Shown here piece after piece: positions 59,501 to 64,000 of a stretch of DNA of 64,000 nt. This stretch comes from Gymnothorax reevesii. Lineage: Eukaryota; Chordata; Actinopteri; Anguilliformes; Muraenidae. The notes under the pieces are model-generated. The model had not been told where the DNA came from and ran no database searches. It saw nothing but the letters and a program-made list of their open reading frames with translations. Position 1 is the first letter of the stretch. Each line of letters begins with the position of its first letter. The translations under genes and the position numbers were made by a program. Location of the stretch: contig CM056577.1 in the NCBI GenBank assembly GCA_029721435.1, positions 118,728,219 through 118,792,218 on the forward strand. Direction: 5' to 3'.

Positions 59501-60087
59501 GAGAGCATTTCCCCTGAGAGCACTCAAATTAAAAAATAAAAATTTAATAAATTATCTTATGCAGTTGAAAACCTATCATGTCTGAGCTTGGATAAAACAA
59601 GTTCCCACCTGATCATTTTCAACAGCTTTGATTTTGATATCTTGCATCATTAAGCAACAAAAGCTGCATTCAGCGCTTAAAGGGTTAACAGACTTATTTA
59701 TCAACACTGTATAAAATACAGCACAACCACACAAAAATATGCAGCAGATGAGTTGAAATGAGGTCTGGCATTAGCGAACAGCAGCTGGCAGAGCTGTGAA
59801 TGATACAGTCACAATAAATACAGCGAATTCGAGGGACGAAGAAACAAACACACAAACAAAGAGAGGCAGGCACCGACAGGCACGGGGCGAGGAAAACGGC
59901 GATGCGGCACGGACCTCTCGAAGACCTGCCGGACGAGCAGGAAGCAGAGCGCCAGGGGGACAGTGACCCACAGGTCCGAGGCTTTGGCGTAGACTCTGCC
60001 GTCACGGTCCTGGAGGTCGGCCCAGCCCAGGCCCTCGGGGAACCACAGCCTCTCCTGCCAGAACCATTCGCTCAGTCGTGTCACCAT
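35405..60087 (-). CDS. cers2: Ceramide synthase 2 (ten coding exons, 380 aa)
   Basis: An ER multi-pass enzyme that N-acylates sphinganine or sphingosine with very-long-chain acyl-CoA (C22-C24 for CERS2) to make (dihydro)ceramide. Exons in transcript order: 59915-60087, 54702-54819, 53859-53977, 45057-45114, 44595-44645, 44165-44257, 38244-38372, 37370-37476, 36932-37085, 35405-35545. They sum to 1143 nt, every junction is GT-AG and all phases agree. Visible parts are a first membrane helix at about residues 41-55, the homeobox-like segment to about residue 133 ([17 protein letters not shown]), and the TLC domain from about 137 with catalytic His212-His213 (DFKEQIVHH). R230 and R325, reported as S1P-receptor-like residues in human CERS2, are present. 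The C-terminal DERSDRDE and acidic Ser-containing tail are also there. The length equals human CERS2. The N19 glycosylation sequon is replaced by GLG. A 5'UTR exon lies upstream, unseen. Whether it is the teleost a or b copy cannot be told. Confidence 0.97.
35612..36193. mobile_element. hAT-type non-autonomous element, copy A (582 bp)
   Basis: The ends are CAGTGGTTCTCAAATTCGG and its inverted partner CCGAATTTGAGAACCACTG. The arms pair for roughly 70 bp. It is flanked by CTTTAGAC and CTTTAGAG, an 8-bp target duplication with one mismatch. The 8-bp duplication and CAGTGGTTCTC ends fit hAT. It lies in the last cers2 intron. Confidence 0.88.
36330..36690. repeat. 156-bp tandem dimer with CGACG-type end
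   Basis: ATTCGGCCAATACTGTGGCC at 36351 is repeated as ATTTGGCCAATACTGTCGCC 156 bp later, and the following ATCGATAGGTGTCAT and CTGTACTGCGTCCACAAGG also repeat. It ends GGAGACGACGCGTGAATCC. Confidence 0.75.
36932..37085 (-). CDS. cers2: cers2 coding exon 9 (residues 283-334)
   Basis: It completes Trp283 and reads [40 protein letters not shown] and [11 protein letters not shown]. The [12 protein letters not shown] stretch corresponds to the loop between the last two helices that governs acyl-chain choice in ceramide synthases. The acceptor is TTCCCAG and the donor AAC then GTACGT. Confidence 0.95.
37370..37476 (-). CDS. cers2: cers2 coding exon 8 (residues 248-282, part of 283)
   Basis: It reads [20 protein letters not shown] and [15 protein letters not shown] plus two bases of Trp283, giving the end of the Lag1p motif and a membrane helix. 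The acceptor is CTCTCAG and the donor TG then GTGAGA. Confidence 0.96.
37893..37942. repeat. (ATC)n-like tract
   Basis: About five CATCAT-type units lie within intronic sequence of cers2. Confidence 0.7.
38244..38372 (-). CDS. cers2: cers2 coding exon 7, catalytic His pair (residues 205-247)
   Basis: It reads [40 protein letters not shown] and LLE. His212-His213 and Asp240 belong to the Lag1p motif required for acyl transfer. The acceptor is CCCTCAG and the donor GAG then GTAGGC. Confidence 0.97.
38476..39190. mobile_element. TA-flanked MITE with ~30-bp inverted ends
   Basis: CTTGAGTGTTATGGAAAAAC at the left and GTTTTTCCATAACGCTCAAG at the right are inverted, with pairing running on through CTAGTAAGT/ACTTACTAG. 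TA stands on each side (38474-38475, 39191-39192). It is 715 bp, has no recognisable protein and fits a Tc1/mariner-type MITE. It lies in a cers2 intron. Confidence 0.82.
39906..40375. mobile_element. piggyBac-type MITE in TTAA (470 bp)
   Basis: TTAA at 39902-39905 and 40376-40379 flanks CCCTTAAATGCCC at the left and its inverted partner GGGCATTTAAGGG at the right. TTAA target sites with CCC...GGG ends are the hallmark of piggyBac. No transposase is present, so it must have been moved in trans. Confidence 0.9.
40376..42739. other. cers2 intron sequence without recognised genes
   Basis: It holds a (TG)n microsatellite at 40954-40979 and a 13-base C run near 41279-41291. No exon or repeat element is otherwise recognised. 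Confidence 0.5.
42740..43375. repeat. 312-bp dimeric repeat ending in CGACGGACGACGG
   Basis: GAATATAGGCATAAATAGC with CTTTCAGATGG near 42830 recurs 312 bp later. AAACTTTGGTGTCCTCATGG and GTAGGAAG also occur twice. The end is ACGACGAACGACGGACGACG, then AAGCTCATCTGACTTTCGTC with AGGTGAGCTAA. It is non-coding and lies in a cers2 intron. Confidence 0.8.
43404..43985. mobile_element. hAT-type non-autonomous element, copy B (582 bp)
   Basis: It has the same length and nearly the same sequence as copy A at 35612. The left end is CAGTGGTTCTCAAATTCCG and the right end GAATTTGAGAACCACAA. A perfect 8-bp target duplication GGTTAAGG stands at 43396-43403 and 43986-43993. It lies in the intron between cers2 exons 6 and 7. 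Confidence 0.92.
44165..44257 (-). CDS. cers2: cers2 coding exon 6 (residues 174-204)
   Basis: It reads [20 protein letters not shown] and [11 protein letters not shown], a TLC membrane helix and the basic end before the catalytic helix. The acceptor is TCTCTCAG and the donor AAA then GTGAGT. A 19-base C run lies about 40 bp upstream on the coding strand. Confidence 0.96.
44298..44316. repeat. 19-base G run
   Basis: On the cers2 coding strand this is a C run about 40 bp before the acceptor of exon 6, so it forms part of a long pyrimidine tract. A shorter G run lies near 44046-44056. Confidence 0.95.
44595..44645 (-). CDS. cers2: cers2 coding exon 5 (residues 157-173)
   Basis: A 51-nt microexon-sized segment reading [17 protein letters not shown], the loop after the first TLC helix. 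The acceptor is TGCTCAG and the donor CTG then GTAGGT. It is in phase 0 on both sides. Confidence 0.94.
45057..45114 (-). CDS. cers2: cers2 coding exon 4 (residues 137-156)
   Basis: It reads (S)[19 protein letters not shown], the membrane helix that opens the TLC domain. The acceptor is CTCTTGCAG and the donor GTGAGT. The acceptor region is part of a 76-bp tandem duplication. Confidence 0.95.
45115..45221. repeat. 76-bp tandem duplication spanning a splice acceptor
   Basis: CTGCAAGAGAACACACAAAC starts at 45115 and again at 45191. The second unit is interrupted by the Tc1 element and its remainder continues after 47498 (TATGCACAAAAACACAATGA). The unit contains the 3' splice site sequence of cers2 exon 4 on the minus strand. 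Confidence 0.88.
45226..47498 (+). mobile_element. Tc1-like transposon split by a LINE insertion
   Basis: The left end region is CACTCCCCAGCCATGTCATT then AGGTACACCTG; the right end is GGTGTACCTAAAGAAGTGGC then TGCTGAGTG followed by TA. Worn plus-strand frames show transposase parts, including SDES before the insertion. After it comes a sequence matching SPDLNPIE with SPDLNPIED (CCAGATCTCAATCCAATAGA). A LINE tail occupies about 45835-47024. Many stops make the transposase inactive. Confidence 0.85.
45835..47024 (+). mobile_element. 5'-truncated LINE inserted in the Tc1 element
   Basis: The frames read [28 protein letters not shown], then [14 protein letters not shown], the catalytic box, followed by worn C-terminal sequence. 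The 3' end is GCTCTGGGTAAGAGCTTCTG and CTAAG, a common fish L2-type tail. The Tc1 text breaks at GATGAGTCT and resumes after ATCAGTCT, suggesting a short target duplication. Confidence 0.85.
47499..48194. other. cers2 intron sequence, nothing recognised
   Basis: The first bases continue the second unit of the 76-bp duplication. No gene or further repeat is recognised. Confidence 0.45.
48195..49530. repeat. ~145-bp-unit repeat composite, copy 1, split by a SINE
   Basis: It begins AATAGGACCAAGGGTCATGT and repeats words such as CACCAAATGAAAGTTCATAT, GACTTCCTA and TGACCATTTTGGTGATACAA at roughly 145-bp spacing. It ends near GTAGAAACCTTTGAAAATTG. The SINE at 48773-49237 interrupts it. The same composite with the same beginning and end lies at 55235-57245. 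Confidence 0.85.
48773..49237 (-). mobile_element. 5S-rRNA-headed SINE (SINE3 type), copy 3, with 10-bp target duplication
   Basis: Read on the minus strand it has GCTAAGCAGGTGTGGGCTTG, the 5S-like CAGTACTT box, the shared central block (CGGATGAGATGTTAAACCGA) and a tail ending in TTAAATAAGG. CTTCCTATAT stands at 48763-48772 and again at 49238-49247, a perfect 10-bp target duplication. Confidence 0.9.
49596..49765. repeat. Widespread fish dispersed repeat fragment
   Basis: CATGTCTTTGGACTGTGGGA, GGAAACCGGAGTACCGGGAG and GAACTCCACACAGAAAGGCC are words I recognise from a very common dispersed repeat of fish genomes. The superfamily was not determined. Confidence 0.6.
49770..49990. repeat. Short tandem repeat with TATTGCAATTAGCCAA units
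   Basis: CTGCAATTAGCCAATAC, GTATTGCAATTAGCCAAC and GTATTGCAATTAGCAAATG recur with intervening GTGGCTTCCC, giving about three worn units. Confidence 0.6.
50048..50275 (+). pseudogene. hAT transposase N-terminal fragment with BED finger
   Basis: The frame reads [20 protein letters not shown], then [30 protein letters not shown] and GLQRHKCC. The C-x2-C and H-x-C spacing fits a BED zinc finger at the start of hAT-family transposases. The catalytic part is missing; the frame runs on to 50518 without recognisable domain. It is opposite in strand to cers2 and lies in its intron. Confidence 0.7.
50276..51235. other. cers2 intron sequence, nothing recognised
   Basis: 50930-51070 is rich in GCGGGTG-type words, a low-complexity feature. 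No exon is seen. Confidence 0.4.
51236..51359. repeat. Compact hairpin element (~53-bp arms)
   Basis: ATATGGGCATTTTCATATCA at the left pairs with TTATGAAAATGCCCATAT at the right, and GTATCAACCC and CAGTATCAGCC pair with GGGTTGATAC and GGCTGATACTG. The loop is about 17 nt. It is non-coding. Confidence 0.85.
51394..53003 (+). mobile_element. Tc1-like transposon with ~80-bp inverted ends
   Basis: The left end has TGGGGTGCAAAAAACTAAGG, CACCCCTGG and ACAATTAATCTCCAAGTGAT; the right end carries the inverted ATCACTTGGAGATTAATTGT and CTTTGCACCCCA. Between them is a worn plus-strand transposase. It lies in the intron between cers2 exons 3 and 4. Confidence 0.88.
51750..52788 (+). pseudogene. Tc1-like transposase, decayed
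   Basis: Broken frames give [60 protein letters not shown] (second catalytic Asp region, altered) and [16 protein letters not shown] (third block, where Pro-Ile is Ile-Phe). It ends [11 protein letters not shown] and a stop at 52786-52788. Several stops and shifts inactivate it. Confidence 0.85.
53004..53858. other. cers2 intron sequence, nothing recognised
   Basis: It lies just downstream of cers2 exon 3 on the minus strand. No element or extra exon is seen. Confidence 0.4.
53859..53977 (-). CDS. cers2: cers2 coding exon 3, homeobox-like (residues 98-136)
   Basis: It reads [20 protein letters not shown] followed by [19 protein letters not shown]. This is the end of the homeobox-like domain, including the basic recognition-helix stretch conserved in CERS2-6. 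The acceptor is CTGTCAG and the donor AG then GTACGA. Confidence 0.96.
53978..54701. other. cers2 intron between exons 2 and 3
   Basis: This 724-bp intron has proper GT and AG ends on the minus strand. No repeat is recognised inside. Confidence 0.7.
54702..54819 (-). CDS. cers2: cers2 coding exon 2 (residues 58-97)
   Basis: After acceptor CCTCCAG it completes Arg58 and reads [20 protein letters not shown] and then [19 protein letters not shown], the start of the homeobox-like region. The donor is CACAG then GTGAGC. Confidence 0.95.
55021..55243. repeat. Inverted repeat with ~52-bp arms
   Basis: TTTTGTTTTATATGATAACA at 55021 is mirrored by GTATCATATAAAACAAAAA ending 55243, and CATGTATATCCAGT is mirrored by ACTGGATATACATG. 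The loop is about 118 bp and contains ACACTCCTGACATGTCC twice in varied form. It abuts the start of the repeat composite. Confidence 0.8.
55235..57245. repeat. ~145-bp-unit repeat composite, copy 2, split by a MITE
   Basis: It begins AAAATAGGACCAAGGGTCCT like copy 1. Units with CACCAAATGAAAGTTCATAT, TGACCATTTTGGTGATACAA and GTCAAGTTTGACC recur about every 145 bp, and it ends near TAGAAACCTTTGAAAATTG like copy 1. It lies in the intron between cers2 exons 1 and 2 and is interrupted at 55822-56385. Confidence 0.85.
55822..56385. mobile_element. mariner-type non-autonomous element (564 bp)
   Basis: The ends are CACTGCCTGTCCAAAAAATA and, inverted, CACTGCCCGTCCAAAAAAAA, with TA on both sides (55820-55821, 56386-56387). 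Inside, a frame at 55956-56264 contains [20 protein letters not shown], which looks like the start of a transposase helix-turn-helix. No catalytic domain is present, so it is a deletion derivative. Confidence 0.85.
57246..58702. other. cers2 intron sequence, nothing recognised
   Basis: No exon, RNA or element is recognised. The open frames found here have no domain signatures. Confidence 0.4.
58703..59100. repeat. 145-bp dimeric repeat with inverted GCCCCCGCC ends
   Basis: It begins GGCATATGCCCCCGCC and ends GGCGGGGGCATAAT, inverted. CGCACAACGCTGGTTTTCGA then AAGGAACCTTCCTC near 58774 recurs at 58919 (145 bp). A CGGACGACGGACGGACG tract stands before the right end. It is non-coding. Confidence 0.82.
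59101..59914. other. cers2 intron sequence with a GA-rich tract
   Basis: 59385-59500 is purine-rich (GAGAAGAGAGCGCCGAG, GAGTGAGTGAGTGAG). It lies in the intron between cers2 exons 1 and 2. No element is recognised. Confidence 0.45.
59915..60087 (-). CDS. cers2: cers2 coding exon 1 (residues 1-57, part of 58)
   Basis: It begins [20 protein letters not shown] and reads through [19 protein letters not shown], typical of the CERS2 N-terminus, into the first membrane helix ([12 protein letters not shown]). The ATG follows acceptor TTGCAG by one base. The donor is GAGAG then GTCCGT, leaving two bases of Arg58. Confidence 0.96.
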
Positions 60088-60438
60088 GCTGCAAGAAAGC
60101 AGGGCAATGTCAGTCCAATAATCACACACTAATGGACATCACTGGCATATTACTGGATTCCTCTCTGTGCTAATGCTAGGCTGCTAATGCTAGCATAAAC
60201 AGCCAAGACTAAGGCAACCCACACGTATCAAGGACATCCTACTGTTGGCCACTCGCTTCTCAGAATACGGAAATACTAATGGCTTGTGCTGAGAAAAGAC
60301 CCAAATAATTTTTTAGAATAATAATTACAGAGAAAACAAAAAATGTCTTGGGATGAACACAAGCTGGTACTGGACACATCACCACTGCAAAATAATGAAA
60401 AAAATAAAAAAATAAAACAAGGCAATCAGAGATAGCAG

Positions 60439-60540
60439 ACCTGGCCCCAGCCACGGGCTGACAGACAGACTGACAGACACACACACACACACAGACATGA
60501 TCATTGCTTAACCTGGCCCCCTAGGGGAGGGGCCAGGTAA
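60439..60540. repeat. Small repeat with inverted CCTGGCCCC ends
   Basis: ACCTGGCCCCAGCCACGG at the left and GGGGCCAGGTAAT at the right enclose GACAGACAGACTGACAG and a short CA run. CCTGGCCCCCTAGGGG and AGGGGCCAGG also form a local palindrome at about 60513-60539. The build resembles the repeat at 20334. Confidence 0.5.
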
Positions 60541-60787
60541 TAAATACTGGGTAAGATGCATTTACTTATTTGAAGACTTAAAACACTTATTTCTACCGCC
60601 ATTTTTACCAAATGGTAACTTGTTTTAAGTCATTATTTTCTTGACAAGTGAATACCCTCAAATCAAGGACAAATTTTTTTTGTCTTCGTAAGAAAAATTG
60701 TGATAAGTGTTTTAAATCTTTAAATAAGTAAATTAATCTTAACTAGGATTATTTCCTTTTCATTTTTTGCAGTGTGGTACTGACTGA

Positions 60788-62007
60788 TTAGCCTGGTAAA
60801 ACCAGACTCTGCTACTTCGCTGTGCTTCGTACAGTCTGGCCAGTCGTCATTGACAAGTCTTTACTTCCTGGTGGGTGGGCGCTTGTCTGAAGTCATGCTT
60901 CTGCTTAATTTAATTTCGCTTCAGTGCTCAGTCTGATCACTTGGAGCTCTGCCCAGTTTACCTCGGCAGAAAGTACGCCGAACCAACTAACGAACAGAAG
61001 CCTTGGCCGAGAGCCATGATGTAGCCGCAGCGCCGAATTGTAGTCTCCGAAATCAACTATGGCTACGGACATAGATGCAAGGGAGGCCATTCGCTCTGTC
61101 GGAGAGAAAATCCCAGGTATCCGCGACTTATGGCCACAACAAGATGAATGTTTGGTTAGTTTTTGGAATGGAAATGATGTTGTAGTGTTACTCCCAACAG
61201 GTTGTCATATCTACTTATAACCATCATGAAACATATGAAACAGGCACCCTGCTCATCTCTGTGAGAGACAGCCAAACCACCTTAGCAAACTTGTAGCTCC
61301 AAGTATTACACTGCTAGCAAATTTCACACTAATTAAGTTAGCAGCAAACTTTTCAAAAGCCGTGTTTGTGTCATAAGACCTGTTCGCTGTCTCAGTGTTA
61401 TGTTGTCATTATCCACGAATGAAATGGCTGCTCAGAGCCAAACTGTGTTGCTACAAAGTTAGATGGCGAGCTCGGTATGATGTTAGCAAGTGTATGGTTA
61501 ACGGTTAAGTTTTCGTGTCAACGCAGATTTCGTCCAGATGTAAATAATGCGTTATCCTCGCCGGTTCTGCCATTGGTTGTGGGTCTCCTGTTTTTTTTTT
61601 TTTTAACAGCAGCAGTATCGGCAGGAAAAACAATAGCTCAACAGTTTGTTTATTGTAAAAAGAACCAAAAGAGCACCTTTGGTTCTTTTAAGTGAATGAG
61701 TGAAGACTAAAATTTGGTAGATGGGCATATGTATGGGTACAGTATTAACTTTAATGTACTGATCAGTTTGTTTTCGCAGCATTCCTGGTATGAAGGACGG
61801 TGTTTACAGCGGAAGTACTAGGCGGCTGAGCCGGCGAATAACATACGTCATCGCCAAACGTTAGTGATTAGTTTACGGGTACACCAATGATTTTAAAACT
61901 TCAGACAAGCGCCCACCCACCAGGAAGTAAACAACTGTCAGTGAGGACTGCCCAGACTCTGTGTACGAAGCAAAGCGAAGTAGCAGAGTCTGGTTTTACC
62001 AGGCTAA
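60788..62007. mobile_element. Inverted-repeat element (~105-bp ends) carrying a RecQ-like reading frame start
   Basis: TTAGCCTGGTAAAACCAGAC at the left is mirrored by GTCTGGTTTTACCAGGCTAA at the right. Pairing extends through GCTACTTCGC/GCGAAGTAGC and CTTCCTGGTGGGTGGGCGCT/AGCGCCCACCCACCAGGAAG. This marks a 1.2-kb DNA-transposon-like unit. I could not assign a superfamily or prove a target duplication. It lies upstream of the first cers2 coding exon, in its 5'UTR intron if that exon is further out. Confidence 0.8.
61059..61220 (+). pseudogene. RecQ-like helicase N-terminal fragment inside the inverted-repeat element
   Basis: The frame reads MATDIDAREAIRSVGEKIPG then IRDLWPQQDECLVSFWNGND and VVVLLPTGC before a stop. 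The aromatic-plus-PQQ segment resembles a helicase Q-motif region, and VVLLPTG is the start of a Walker A (motif I) that should continue xGKS. It breaks off at CCAACAG then GTTGTC, which could be a former splice donor. Only about 50 residues are present, with no DEAH box or later motifs. This is captured or residual coding sequence of the element and not a working helicase. Confidence 0.6.
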
Positions 62008-62171
62008 CTTTAGCGAACAACTGTATGCAAAAATGACAGTCGATTAGATCAAGCATAGGAATAAAAATCACACAAAATGTCGAATAAAACACGACCCTAG
62101 AGTGACACGCACTCACTGCACTAACAGGTGCCACATAACACAGACCTCTCGAAGACCCCCCCTCCTTCACA

Positions 62172-62172
<1 letters not shown>

Positions 62173-62215
<43 letters not shown>
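62173..62215. repeat. (CA)n microsatellite
   Basis: About 21 CA units, almost perfect. Confidence 0.97.
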
Positions 62216-62216
<1 letters not shown>

Positions 62217-63739
62217 GCACTCTAGAGGTACCCAGGATGCACGCCAGTGCCCCAGAAGACCCCATGCAATTTACACCCTTAGCACTGCTCCTCAAGCCCA
62301 GCCCACACCAAGAGATTTTTGAAATCTTAACCACTGTTTAGGAGAAGAAAGACACCACATGTAAGGACATAAAATTGTACATTTCTTAGTTCTTGGTTCA
62401 CTGGTGTGTGGCAAGCATACTCACTCCATGATTTGGAATTCCCATCACCCAATACTGACTTGTAAATATTACGCCTGGTATTTGTACAAATATGACTAAT
62501 ACATTATACTTGAAATCAGTGCAGCTTCTGATGGGCTCCTTAGCAAAACTGTTGACATCAAATACACTCAACACACTACAAGAGAATCTGGCAGTTTTAA
62601 TCCAAAAAAGACAAAAACTTGGCTCAGTCGAAGATTGTCAGAAGGGGGGGGATTGGGCCAAATAATTGGCCGAGTTATCCTTTGAAGTGAGCCCGTCTTT
62701 GTGCATGAATAGACCATACAGAATAAAATCAGACAATCACTGACCAGTCAAACCACTGAATGATCTCAGGCTGCTGCAAATGCCTGCAAATCCAAGTAGT
62801 GGGCAAAACAAAAGATATTTTCCCTAATTTATAATAGTTTGTCACAGTTTTGTAAAAGTGCACGCCTTGATCACACAGACATTGCATATACACATAATCC
62901 GTATAAACAAGGCAGAACCTTAAACACACACTGAGCCTGTCGCCATTTCACAGTATCAAAGTATTTAAAGACATTATGACTCAACATCAACACAAGGAGA
63001 TAGGTGGTCAACGGTCCCACATTTGGATGGAAGAATAGCCCAGCTCAGCACATTTTTACAAATTAACTGTCCTCAAAACCAATTCATACTGTTTTTTAGA
63101 AGACTGAGAGGGTGTAAGTGACAGTAGACTAAGCTCAACCATTTGGCGGGAGATATATCTTCATACATGGGGCCACAGATGAGTGACTGGATCCCAACCC
63201 GATCGTCATGCTGACACTGCATGACCAACTCCCTCACTGGCATTTGGAAGGAATTCCTGTTACTCTAGGGCGATAGCAGAGGGGGAAAAAAGCCATGGAA
63301 CGACTGCTGAGCAAAGGCGGGTCTGTCTCAAGTCAAATATCCAGGTCACATGCCTGTCACGCTGGGAGATGTGTCACGTTAACACAGCTGAACAGCAATT
63401 TACTGCGAATGGGCATTCCACTTACTCTGAAAGCCCAGGAGGATGGCCACGAAAATTCAGTTTGAGAATTGCTGTGCAACCTGGTCGGCTCAGTCTCATT
63501 CTCTGTAATTTACGGAACAGACACTAAAGTAGCCTGTAAAATAAAAGATAGGTTTTCCGACAGACCATGCTCAGAAGGGAGCAAATTCACGCATATCCTT
63601 GAATAGGCCAGTTTTAAATTGTTACGGTTGAATACGAAGTGGTTTAAACCACTTGATAAATTAATAAATATTTAAAAAAAAGAAACAGTCACCATATTCG
63701 AGATTGTGATGGTTTAATATGTAGGAATGTTCTGTGAAA
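62216..63739. other. Unassigned sequence upstream of the cers2 coding exons
   Basis: It is presumably the 5'UTR intron or 5' flank of cers2. No exon or repeat element is recognised. Confidence 0.4.
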
Positions 63740-63960
63740 GTGCCGAGAAAATCGTCATTCATCCGCTGTATCAGTTCATGCACGGCGCGTCAACGCGCGG
63801 CAGCGTGGAAGCAAGCCGATAGCTCCGAGCAAGATTTACAATGCAAAGCTAGCGAAACACAAAACCGCCAATTTGAAGTACGGAAGCATGCGGCTCAGGC
63901 AAAGAGACACATGGCGAGCGCCGATGGACGGGGGAAGACATGTGTCTCGCCGAACTCTAA
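63740..63960 (-). promoter_or_regulatory. CpG-dense stretch, possible cers2 promoter or first exon
   Basis: CpG dinucleotides are far denser here than in the rest of the window (CACGGCGCGTCAACGCGCGG, GGCGAGCGCCGATGGACGGG). It lies about 3.7 kb upstream of the cers2 start codon on the proper side. No TATA box or defined first exon can be shown. Confidence 0.4.
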
Positions 63961-64000
63961 AGCGGCACTGACTGACCAACGCTAATGCATGGCCCAAGCC

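Noticed and set aside
1..64000. A multi-gene defence, biosynthetic or other accessory system
   Set aside because: Only two host genes, one histone gene and many transposon relics are visible. Nothing resembles a linked functional system.

Overview
The window looks like vertebrate nuclear DNA, most likely from a ray-finned fish. It has low coding density, GT-AG spliced exons, many CA/TG microsatellites, many Tc1/mariner copies, L2/CR1-group LINE fragments and 5S-rRNA-headed SINEs. The exact lineage cannot be read from the sequence.

Only two intact host genes are visible, both on the minus strand. The larger is ceramide synthase 2 (cers2). Ten coding exons between 35405 and 60087 splice in frame to a 380-residue protein, with GT-AG boundaries throughout, a homeobox-like segment, the catalytic His-His pair of the TLC domain and the C-terminal DERSD motif. 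Its first coding exon follows a splice acceptor, so a 5'UTR exon must lie upstream; a CpG-dense stretch near 63740-63960 is the best promoter candidate. The smaller gene is a single-exon 61-residue cortexin-domain membrane protein (17811-17996, ctxnd2-like). A third host-derived gene is an intronless replication-type linker histone H1 at 9695-10245. It keeps its 3' histone stem-loop but has a one-base deletion in the globular domain.

Layout: 1-3700 is LINE remnants, including a nearly full-length minus-strand endonuclease/reverse-transcriptase copy. 3700-9600 holds a 5S-type SINE, a Tc1 element with both ends and a broken transposase, and a minus-strand Tc1 scrap. 9695-10295 is the histone H1. 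10845-15775 is a Tc1 3' end and two LINE pieces whose order is reversed relative to a normal element. 17811-18000 is ctxnd2. 18000-33000 is mostly unassigned DNA with a SINE, a fold-back Tc1 derivative carrying two further insertions, a Tc1 relic and microsatellites. 33000-64000 is the cers2 locus. Its introns hold two 582-bp hAT-type elements with 8-bp target duplications, a piggyBac-type MITE in TTAA, a TA-flanked MITE, a Tc1 invaded by a LINE, two copies of a roughly 145-bp-unit repeat composite, a Tc1 with a decayed transposase, a hAT BED-finger fragment, and an inverted-repeat element carrying the start of a RecQ-like helicase reading frame.

I found no operon-like or multi-gene accessory system. 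The most unusual items are the helicase-bearing inverted-repeat element in the cers2 5'UTR intron, the fold-back Tc1, the isolated H1 gene, a duplicated splice acceptor beside a cers2 exon, and several dispersed dimeric repeats with CGACGGACG-type ends.
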